The notes beneath the pieces were generated by a model. It worked only from the letters and a program-made list of their open reading frames with translations. It was not told the DNA's origin and did not search any database. Positions 55,840 to 64,000 of a stretch of DNA of 64,000 nt are shown piece after piece. Position 1 is the stretch's first letter; every line of letters starts with the position of its first letter. The position numbers and the translations under genes were made by a program. This DNA is from Brachionus manjavacas (Eukaryota > Rotifera > Eurotatoria > Ploima > Brachionidae), in the NCBI GenBank assembly GCA_019054805.1, contig JAHQIY010000004.1:1116001-1180000 (forward strand). The letters run 5' to 3'.

Positions 55840-56501
55840 GTCCATTAATTGATGGCCTTTATTTTACACTACAGCTATTTTAAATAATAAGGCTATACCT
55901 TCTTTTGTGGTTCAGTAGCCTCCTTCTTGAAGTCTGTAGCACTAATGTTTAGATACCTTATAAATTGAAAAAAAAAGTTTAAAAAGTCATTTTTTATGTT
56001 AACATTTTATTTTATTGTTAATAATTCGTGGTGATGTTTAATCAAAAATTTAAAATAGAGTTTATTATTAAATTGATTTAAGTTCTAAATTTTAAAATTT
56101 AAAGCTTACTGCTGTTGGAGCAACTTTAAGCATTTTAAAATTTGATTAACGTAATTTAACTAGGCATTTAATTTTGTTTTTTATTATTTTATGTATTTAA
56201 TTTTTAAATAAAATTTCTAGAAAGCGTGAAAAAAATATGATAATGTTTTCAATCTGTTTTTTTCCTAACTATTGTAAAAAAGTTTCATTTAATTCATAGA
56301 ATAACAAAAAAATTAAAGCTAAATTTCTCAAATATTTTCCAATTTCAAACAAACTATTTAAAAAATTCATAAGACTAAATTCCCACATTTTTGACGATCA
56401 AAAGCAAAAAAAAATTCCCCTAAGCACACACTGTCGAACATAAATTACTGATTTCCTTTGTGTTTATTTTCGAACATAATTCACATTAATTAACTAGTTC
56501 A
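55840..56501. other. 5' flank of the zinc-finger gene
   Basis: AT-rich, no frame or repeat recognised; presumed promoter region near the right edge. Confidence 0.35.
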
Positions 56502-59500
56502 ATGATAGATCAAATGAACATTGCCGTTGAGCTCAAGCACCAGGACGAGCACGAGCCCATTGATTTGTTCTTTGAAGCAATTAACCTGATCCTGCCCAGT
56601 TCGAAGATAAGCGAGCACTCGCGAAAGATCCATCGCTCGAACTCAGTGCCAAACGACCTGGCTGGCCTCACAAGCCCAGAGTCTCGGACCGACAGAGTCA
56701 AACTAGACCCCGACACTCCACACGGCATCGATTTTGTAAACTTTTTTTCATTAAAATTTTTTTCATTTCTAACAAAAATTTTAGAGTCCAATTATCGAAA
56801 GTATTTGCACCCAAGTATTTACTTGTTTGTCTAGAGGCTGTTGTCAGGAGTTCCCTAGCGAAGCCGATCTGGCCCATCATTTCGACCAACAACACAAACA
56901 GGTAGTCCATTGCCTTAAATTTGTGTGCATTGACTTAAATTTAGTCTTATAGTGCGAGATCAGTTGTAAATCAGTAAAGTCGTACAGATGCGAGATTACA
57001 AAGGGTGGCCAAATGGCCGAGTGTGGCAGAAAAACGGACTCGCTGAACAAAATGGTCAGTCATATACTCAAAGAGCACACCCTGCAGGAGCAAATCGCCA
57101 AAAAACAAAATAACACCCTCGAGTTCAAATTTATATCCAGACACTTATCTAATTTAATAATTGTAACTTGTTTTAATTTTAACATATGAAGTCGATCAAT
57201 GACATCTAGATCCTGTGAGATTATGCTTAATCATCTCTCCAAAACCAAATTACTTTCAAAAAGGAGAGGGAGTTTAGTTAAAGTGTAGAATGAATCAATT
57301 GTTTAGTTGTTTTCAATTTATTTATTTATTTCATTTAGCGCCAATTCTGGCGATGTATTAAAATTTTAAAATGTAAAAAGTAAAATGTTACTTTTTTTTT
57401 TAGCTTATTTACTTTATTTTGATTTTTTTATCTCATTTTATTAACTTAAATTTAATTTTTTATTTTTATTTAATTTTTTTAATTTATTCTGAAGGAGCCC
57501 TAGCTCGATACAGAACAAATAAATAAAAATAAAAAAATAATGTAAGACAAAAATAATGATAAAAATTATTATTTATTTATTTTTTTATTTGTTTTCTGTA
57601 CCGAGCTAGTGTCCTTCAGAATAAATTATAAAAAAAAAATAAAAATAAAATAAGCTAAAAAAAATGTAAAGAAAGTTTAGTAGTAGTAGTAGTAGTAGTA
57701 ATAAGACCGCAAAGCGAGATAACTCGCAGGGATGTCCCTCATAGTGGTCGTCTTAGTTGATGTTGATCGTATTTGATTTTTAAAGGAGTCTATCGCCTCA
57801 GTTGCGACTTTAAGCATTTTAAAATTTTAAGGTAGTCCGTTCCATACATTTGCTATCCGATTGATGAAGAAGTTGTGTCTTTGCTGACAAGATGCCACGA
57901 TCTCACGCCTTAGTTGACTTCTCTTGGTGTCTCTCGGAGCTGACCAATTAGGCTTGTTGTACCACGTTATGTCGTCTTTGTACTTGTTGACTTTGAAAAG
58001 TTGGATTAAGTGACCACGTTGTCGTCTTGACTCCAGAGATGTAAGACTCATTCGCTCAAGTCTGCTTTCGTACCCCATACCTTTCAAAAGCATTGGGGAC
58101 TCTTGTTACTCTGGACTTTTTCAAGAGTATCAATATCTTTTCTAAGATAAAAGTTTAGTCGAGTTTAAAAGACAAATATTGAAATAGATTGTTACATGTG
58201 ACAGATGTTTACATAATTGAAGCTTCAGGGAAAATAGAGGAAATAGTAAGGTAGCAATTACACAATGGAATTGGGTATTCAATATATCTTGATTCGAAAC
58301 CTTCTTTGTATTCCTCCGCTAGTCTGACAACTAATGGAATAGAATGACTCAGTCCTGTCCTAACATATCTCTCACTCAAATTAAAAAGCCCATTCGACAC
58401 TGTTAGTAATTTAAGTTTATTAATAGCCTCGTGATGCATTATGTTGGAGGGAGTATCATATTTTAACTTAAGGATAAATCTGACTGCTGTATTCTGAATT
58501 GCTTGTAGTTTTTTGATATCAATTTCTGAAAATGAACTCAAGCAAAGAAAAGAATAGTCTAAAATTGATCGAACTGAAGATTTATATAAATTTCCTAGTG
58601 TGTTTTGAGTAAGACCCCATTTTTTGATTGACAATATCTTAATAATATTTAGCCTTTTTGCAGCGTTTTTTAATTTCGTCTACTAATATATTAAAATTTA
58701 ATTTTGAATCAAATTTTAAAAACTTGATTTCTTTTTGGTACTCAATTTAGTTTCCATAAATTTTAAAATTAAGATTATCACTCTCTTTTTTGTACTTAGA
58801 AAGACAAAAACGAAATATAGATTATTTTGTTATTTTAGTTGTTTTCAATTATTATTATTATTATTATTATTTTTATTATTTTTATTATTTTTTTTTTATT
58901 ATTTTTATTATTATTTTTATTTATTTTTATTATTTATTGATTTAAGCCTCGTAGGCAAAATAAAAAAAAAGAAAAAAAGAAAAAGTTAAGATAAGTTCTT
59001 AAAATTCTACAAAATTTGAAAATAAAAATAATCAATTCTCAAATTTGAAATAATTATATAAAATTAAAATTATCCCAAAAAAATAAAAATTTAAATTATG
59101 TAAAGAAATCTACTTTTAGTAAGTCGTTTAAAATTTTAAACAAGTAAAAAAATTTTTGACCATTTTCGAACTCTTTTTCGATTTTATACATTCACAATCT
59201 ATTTTTTTAGCTATCCAATAAAGCTTCCATAGCAAGCATTAGAGTAAAAAATTTTAAAAAATTAATTTTTTTTCACTTCAGAGAAATGCATGAAATCGAC
59301 TTGATATGAACAAAACGAGAGAACAAAAAAAGAAGTGCTTTTGTTTTATTTTCTTTTTAAGTGTTCAATTGAGAAGTGTTGTTGTTTGTTTGTGAATAGA
59401 ACAGTATATCGCAAGCACAGACAGTTGATTCACGAGAGGAGCGCGCCATCCGAGACTTCAAAGCATACTGTAAACAAAATTTCTTCTCGCTTGTGTGCTG

Positions 59501-60079
59501 ACTTAATTCTGAACAATAAGCATTTTAAGTGTGACATTTGCGGATCGAAATTCACGCGTCCCAATCATTTGCAGAGGCATTTGAGAGTGCATCAAGACAT
59601 GAAGTTTAAATGCGAGTATTGCGACCAGATGTTCATGAAGCAGTCGATGCTGCTCAGCCATGTTAGTGTTGCGCACAAAAATGAGAAAAAAAAGTACAAG
59701 TGTCCGATGAGCGGATGCAACAAAGAGTTTGTGTGCAAAATGTATTTGGACACGCACATGAGCAGGACTCATCCAAACAACGATGAGAATAGTCTCTATT
59801 GTGTCGAGTGCAAACGGCATTTTGCGGCCAAGTGGCTCAAGAACCAACATGACCAAATAAAGCACAAAGGAAGCAAATTGTACATGTGCTTGTTTGAGAA
59901 CTGTGGCAAGACTTTCCCCACCTCTAGCAAACTTCAGAGGCATTCTCAAATTCATCTTAAAGATAAAAAGTACAAGTGTCAATTCGAAAACTGCACGGCC
60001 GAATTCACTCGCAAAGAACATTTGATTTCTCATATCAATGTGCACAGCGATGGAAAACCATTCCAATGTGATCATCCCG
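56502..60079 (+). CDS. C2H2 zinc-finger protein, partial at 3' end (possibly two genes)
   Basis: Model join(56502..56735, 56785..56901, 56953..57162, 59362..60079), about 426 residues before an open donor (CCCG|GTTAGT). Exons 1-3 encode a Ser/Asp-rich start (MIDQMNIAVELKHQDEHE), a finger in FTCLSRGCCQEFPSEADL..HH, and a looser Cys/His unit. If exon 3 is not spliced at 57162 it reads to TGA at 57187-57189, giving a separate 195-residue protein. Exon 4 has one finger (CSIEKC..H..H), then six regular ones including FKCDICGSKFTRPNHLQRH, YKCPMSGCNKEF and YMCLFENCGKTFPTSSKLQRH, and starts an eighth (FQCDHPG). The Cys-4-Cys spacing with short linkers recalls TFIIIA-like nucleic-acid-binding proteins. 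Joining is supported only by phase 0 on both sides; the 2.2-kb gap holds LINE copies. Confidence 0.6.
57395..57520 (+). repeat. LINE family 1 3' end, plus orientation
   Basis: TTAGCTTATTTACTTTATTT to GGAGCCCTAGCTCGATACAG and an AAATA tail. It is followed within 60 bp by the tail of a minus-oriented copy, so the two ends meet tail to tail. A different stem (CGCCAATTCTGGCG, 57339-57352) lies just upstream, next to ATTT units. Confidence 0.7.
57560..58790 (-). mobile_element. LINE family 1 copy, interrupted by another LINE
   Basis: Minus strand: RT C-terminal region open at 58209-58634 (KKWGLTQNTLGNLYKSSV, IKKLQAIQNTAVRFILKL, LSERYVRTGLSHSIPLVV), then the 3' untranslated part, split at 57680/58150 by the CR1-like insertion, and the tail with stem GAGC..GCTC near 57600. 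Close to the copy at 52410; frameshifted upstream of 58634. Confidence 0.8.
57681..58149 (-). mobile_element. CR1-like LINE 3' fragment inserted in another LINE
   Basis: Minus strand: KGMGYESRLERMSLTSLESRRQ in the first block, then HLIQLFKVNKYKD, REIVASCQQRHNFFINRIANV and WNGLP, the C-terminus of CR1-type RT proteins. The tail is (TAC)n (plus TAG repeats at 57681-57700). AAAGTTTAG on both sides (57672-57680 and 58150-58158) is a 9-bp target duplication, showing that it jumped after the host LINE. Confidence 0.8.
58848..58960 (-). repeat. (ATT)n/(ATTT)n tract with LINE-type stem-loop
   Basis: Long irregular ATT and ATTT repeats end at the stem GCCTCGTAGGC (58946-58956). On the minus strand this is stem-loop then (AAT)n tail, as in other LINE 3' ends. 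Confidence 0.6.
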
Positions 60080-60794
60080 GTTAGTAATTGTTAATCATTT
60101 TTTTTAATTGCTTTGTTTTTTGTCTTTGACCATTTTCTAAAAAAAAATCTGTTCCTCAAAATCCTTTATTTTAGAAAACTAGATAAATTATTTATTGGAT
60201 TTTTCATAATTGTTTTTAACTCAAAGGCATGACTTGACTTAACCTGTTACTTAAATAAGTCTGAATTTTTTGTATTGTGCAGAGAGAACAAAAATCATTT
60301 TGCCTAAAACAAAGACCATGAATTAAATGGTTGTCTTATTTGATCACTATCGGAATAAAGGTTAATTTTGAGCCAAAAGTTATAACTTGATTCCTAAAAA
60401 CTTGATTTCTTTTGGACTCTCAATTTTTTTAAAAATTTTAGATCAATATTTTCTATAAACAGTATTTTTTATTATATATAGAAAAAACAGTAAAAAATAC
60501 TGCATATAGAAATTTTTTTCATATGTAAATTAACGTAAAAAAATGGTAAAAAATGTAAAAGATTAATGTATAATACTAATAGGTTACCCGGTTATTTATC
60601 AATTTGATAAGAAAAATGCTATCATTGCACAGCGTTATCAAAATTGATAACAACATTTTTTATCAAAGAATCGCTATCAGGAATAAATTCTTTATTTTAA
60701 GTCAATTTAAAATCAAAAATATCAAGAATGTTTTTTAAGTAAATTAAATTTTAAATATAAAATTAGTTGATTAATAAAATGATTTAATTTTATT
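60080..60794. other. AT-rich DNA after the last visible zinc-finger exon
   Basis: The next exon of the zinc-finger gene was not found. A hairpin lies at 60450-60513 (TTTCTATA..CAGTATTTTTT with its complement) and a TTATCA/TGATAA-rich patch at 60600-60680 resembling the foldback at 43451. Confidence 0.4.
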
Positions 60795-60975
60795 GTGTTT
60801 GAATTACAAAATGTCTCCAATTTTGAAATAACATTGAAAAAGTGCAATATTTCAAATATTTTTTTTCAAATTTGAATTAAACTCTCTTTAGTGAAATTGA
60901 ATGAGTTTTATTTTTTTTCGGAAATTTGAAAAAAATACTGAAAATTCCTTTTTTAACTTTAGAATAATTAATTTA

Positions 60976-61905
60976 CAGTACTAATATGATTTCACGTAGT
61001 TTCACGTAAAATTACTATAGTAAAAAAAGTAAATTTACCGGATTTTACCTGAATTAAAGTAAAATTGTCTGAAATTACGTATATTTTAGTATTCAATTAA
61101 TAAATTAATTATTTAAATTAAAATTTCGACATTTTTTGACTTGTTGAAATTTTTTTGGGCCTAAATTCGGAAAGAAATTTTTTTTTCAAGTTATATTACG
61201 TGAAATTTTATTTGAAAAAGGTAATTTTAAGGAAAAAAAAGTAAAAAAAATAAATTTTGTACAAATTTTATAGAATAAACAAAAACTCAAAATTAAAGAA
61301 TGGGATTTGAATCGGGAGACTTTGGGTGAGATTAAATCTTTATCTAAAATAAATGACTCAAATATTATCGCCAAAGATTAATTACTAAAATGCTTTTACT
61401 TTAGTATTTTTAAGATTTTTAAGAGCAAAATGGATGCAAAATTTTACCGGGAGATTATTTATCATAATTTGGGGCTTCGAACTACGATTTAGACTTTAAA
61501 CTACACCAGAATAAGAAACCAAAGCATCGTTGTTTAATGTGCACTACTTTTTTAAATTTAAAGATATATTTTGGATAAATTGCTTTTAAGTAATTAATCT
61601 TTGGCGATAATATTTGGGTTATTTATTTTAGATAAAGATTTAATCTCCCGATTTAAATCCCATTGAATTTATGTGGAAAGAGTTAAAACAGCATGTTAGC
61701 AAGAAAAAGATTTTATCCAAAGCTGATATCGAAACGCAATTTCATTTAATTCCGTAAATTTCCGTAATTTCCGGTAATTTTACGTTAATTCAGGTATAAT
61801 CCGCTAAATTTACTTTTTTTTACTTTGGTAATTTTACGTGAAACTACGTAAATTTACGGAATTTCACCTAAATTAACGCAAAAACATAAAATCATAGCAG
61901 TACTT
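60976..61905 (+). mobile_element. Tc1-like element with decayed, inverted-duplicated transposase end
   Basis: TA flanks (60974-60975 and 61906-61907). Ends CAGTACTAATATGATTTCAC and, from the right, AAGTACTGCTATGATTTTAT begin long imperfect terminal repeats (about 100-180 bp) rich in TTTACGTAAA. Inside, the plus strand keeps transposase pieces: MDAKFYREIIYHNL, KKPKHRCLMCTTFLNLK, and SPDLNPIEFMWKELKQHVSK (61648 onward). The last has an inverted partner at about 61300-61380 whose minus strand reads SPDSNPIL. Not functional. Confidence 0.8.
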
Positions 61906-62186
61906 TATTTTTTTTATCTTAATCGAGATAATGCTTCTTCAGCAAAAAAATATTTGAAAAAAAATAAATAAAGCTAAATTAGATAAAATGAAATAAAAAA
62001 TTAAACGGAAAAAAAAGATAAATAATTCAAATAGATTAAAATTTATATTTAATTATTGAAAGACTGGGTTTAGTCAGATAGATGAACCATAGTTCATCTA
62101 TAATGTGAACAGTTCTTGTTCTCAGGTTTTGTGAACCATTAGTTCAGCTAATTTTTTTGGTTCACGCAAAGGTGAATCAAAATAGA

Positions 62187-62545
62187 ATTAATAATAATAA
62201 TAATTAAAGCTATGATGTGGATAAACCACATGAAATGAGGTTTCACCCTCACTGTGATAGCTTGCTTAAGTCTATTAAATCAATTTTGTTTTTAAATTCA
62301 TTGACAGTAGTTGAATTAACAATTTCATTCGTTAACCTATTCCAAACAGTTGATACTCTGTTTGTGAAAAAGTTGTATCTTTGGTCGCAGTTTTTAACCA
62401 GTTGTCTCTCTACTACATATTCATGACTTCTTGGTGCCAGACGAAAACCATTGCCTTCGTTTTTAGATAAAAGGGGCTTGAACCAGTTAACCTTTTCAAT
62501 TAGTTGAATAAATTTCAAATTAGATGAAAAAACTTTTGGATTGTG
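62187..62545 (-). pseudogene. CR1-like LINE C-terminal fragment
   Basis: Minus strand: KFIQLIEKVNWFKPLLSKNE, then ERQLVKNCDQRYNFFTNRVS, TVWNRLTNEIVNSTTVNEF. Tail (TTA)n (plus TAA repeats at 62190-62203). Inserted in the family A unit: the same surroundings at 19345-19370 are uninterrupted. Confidence 0.75.
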
Positions 62546-62659
62546 TGAACAAATTAAATAAAGTTATTTAACAGAATGCCTGATTCTCGGAACTGATTTA
62601 AAATTAAAAATTTGGAGTTAAAAAATTGTTTGGTTTTTTATTTGAAGGAGCTGTACAAT

Positions 62660-63135
62660 GGCAAATTGAAGTTTGAGATCAAGATCAAAAGATCAAATAT
62701 AAATTGTAATATTTTTTTAGTAAAAGAAAAGACATAAATTTTTTCCAAAGCAATTACTTGACATGTCATGTCAAGTTTATTTTTATTTTCATTTTTCATT
62801 TTTTGAGACAAAAAAATTACTATTTTAAATTATATAATTTATCTAATTGGAAAAATAACATTATTTAAGCTTGAATAAATGGATATAAAAGTCATAAATT
62901 TAATTTTTGAATTAACTTAACCTGAATTAGTTAAATTGTTGATTGTTTTTGTTAAATAAATTAGAAATCAATCATTTTGATGTAAATTTGATAATGAACC
63001 ATTATTATACACAACATGTCAAGTAGTGTTTAGTATTTATTTCTTAAAAATTATCAAAATCCTTAGTTTAATCAAGTTTTAAAATTTTAAATGATCGTTT
63101 TTATCTTAAAATTTGATTTAAAACTTCAATTTGCC
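62660..63135. mobile_element. GGCAA-ended TIR element with perfect 8-bp duplication
   Basis: Ends GGCAAATTGAAGTTT and AAACTTCAATTTGCC are exact complements. TGTACAAT stands on both sides (62652-62659 and 63136-63143), and the related site near 19460 lacks the insert. 476 bp, AT-rich, no frame. Same family as 20027-20532. Confidence 0.8.
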
Positions 63136-63428
63136 TGTACAATTAGCATTTGCTTTGATCTGGTTGACCTTGTATTAAGCTTTCAAAAATCCCAAATACC
63201 CAAATTCGCTCTCTATTTAAATCCTTGCCTTTAAATACAAATAAAAAAAAAAAAAAATTAAAATTAATTTTTCATTCTTCAAGTTCTTCAATTTGGGGAA
63301 CATAATTTAATTTATTATCTAATTATTTTTGTTTCTGTCTTGTTTTTTACATTTGGCTTTCTTCTAACTTGATGAAAAAATTTCAAAATAGGTCAATAAT
63401 AGAGTTAGGATTCTTTTACTCTACCCTA

Positions 63429-63516
63429 AATATTCTAGGTAGAATAAAAGTAACCTTTTCAGACCCAAAAAAATATTGAGTCTATAAAAGTTACTTTAAT
63501 TTTACCTAGAATATTA
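63429..63516. repeat. Small hairpin element
   Basis: AATATTCTAGGTAGAATAAA..GTAACCTTTT pairs with AAAAGTTACTTTAATTTTACCTAG..; about 30-bp arms around a 27-base centre with an internal GACCC/GAGTC match. No flanking duplication assigned. Confidence 0.55.
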
Positions 63517-64000
63517 TTCCCTAAAAAAATGCTAAAAAAAGGGAAAATCACTCGGAGTAATTTTACATTACAGTAATAAAACTGAAAAAAACTAAACATT
63601 TTTTTGCAACAATTTTTGCAGCTAATTAATTCAAAATTCACATTAATTCAAAAATTATGAATAGAGAAGAAATACAATTAAACGACACTAGGAACAATAA
63701 CAACAATTAATTGATAAAATCGAATAACTCAATCTTTTTTTATTTTTTCTCTTCTGGTCAATTGACATTTTCAGTTTATAATTTAAAGTAAAAACTCAAT
63801 TTTTATTTTTTTTTAAACTTTACAATATGTAAAAATTTCGGGATCACTTTCCTAACATGGGGCTGAAAAGAAGGCTATCGTCTTTCGGAACTGCCCAGGA
63901 TATCCACCCAAATTATTTTTTTAATAAAAAAAAAATTATTGATATAATTAAATAATTGATATAATTGATAATTTGAATAAATTATTTTCTATTAAATTAC
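63517..64000. other. AT-rich window end with one repeat piece
   Basis: 63840-63930 (GGGGCTGAAAAGAAGGC; TGCCCAGGATATCCACCCAA; ATTATTTTTTTAATAAA) resembles 43920-43990, with the same T-rich run after it. Perhaps a LINE or SINE 3' end. No gene seen. Confidence 0.35.

Larger units (their letters stand above)
60795..63290. mobile_element. Family A composite, second copy with three nested insertions
   Basis: Blocks match 18868-19640 in the same order: ACAAAATGTCTCCAATTTTG at the left; a degenerate LINE tail near 61915; TTCTTGTTCTCAGGTTTTGT near 62110; TGCCTGATTCTCGGAACTGA near 62580; CATTTGCTTTGATCTGGTTG near 63150. The order is broken by a Tc1 element (60976-61905), a LINE fragment (62187-62545) and a GGCAA-type element (62660-63135), each absent from the other copy. 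Confidence 0.55.

Noticed and set aside
59335..59361. Start of the zinc-finger exon at 59335
   Set aside because: The codon is GTG and the bases 59338-59361 form a pyrimidine-rich acceptor ending AAG, so coding more likely begins after a splice site at 59362. The nearby ATG at 59306 is in another frame.
59503..60075. 190-residue minus-strand frame
   Set aside because: It is the exact antisense of the C2H2 zinc-finger exon and has no family pattern of its own.

Overview
The window is animal nuclear DNA: very AT-rich, with introns of about 45-60 bp bounded by GT..AG, intact metazoan gene families, and a large load of decayed transposons. The combination (short introns, low GC, FkbM-type and C2H2 genes, jockey/CR1-type LINEs, Tc1, hAT and Ty3/Gypsy remnants) would fit a monogonont rotifer such as Brachionus. 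That placement is inference from general features; no rRNA or organelle marker is present to prove it.

Host genes, left to right: a four-helix membrane protein (320-891, +); a GABARAP-type Atg8 protein (5006-5356, -); a second, divergent Atg8-like protein (8520-8949, +); uridine-cytidine kinase-like UCKL1 (13677-15260, -); a DBH-like copper monooxygenase with two DOMON domains (31205-38246, -, six exons); the CAAX protease ZMPSTE24/Ste24 (41790-47494, +, five exons); a membrane-anchored FkbM-family methyltransferase (50548-51753, -); and a C2H2 zinc-finger gene (56502-60079, +, probably continuing past the window). They share no pathway except the two Atg8 proteins (autophagy). Spliced models were read by eye and join in frame with GT..AG borders and, where the family is known, continuous conserved motifs.

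Almost everything else is mobile DNA. A degraded Ty3/Gypsy element with both LTRs lies at 23011-28501 (-). At least a dozen 5'-truncated LINE copies are present in several families, most ending in a short stem-loop followed by a simple-repeat tail. Terminal-inverted-repeat elements include Tc1/mariner MITEs and transposase remnants (3575, 6716, 32930, 39234, 60976), a pogo-like element (9570), hAT-like MITEs with 8-bp target duplications (49485, 50244) and a hAT transposase relic (28620), a Mutator-like foldback with a 9-bp duplication (15902), a small family with GGCAA termini and 8-bp palindromic duplications (20027, 62660), and an unusual foldback of about 22-bp phased TGACA units (55241-55839). 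Nested insertions give relative ages at several places. Two host introns (DBH-like intron 1, about 4.5 kb; ZMPSTE24 intron 4, about 4.2 kb) have swollen with these elements while the other introns stay near 50 bp.

I did not find a prokaryote-style system, CRISPR array, rRNA or convincing tRNA gene. The most novel-looking material is the set of small non-autonomous elements and the shared 3' stem-loop design of the LINE tails.
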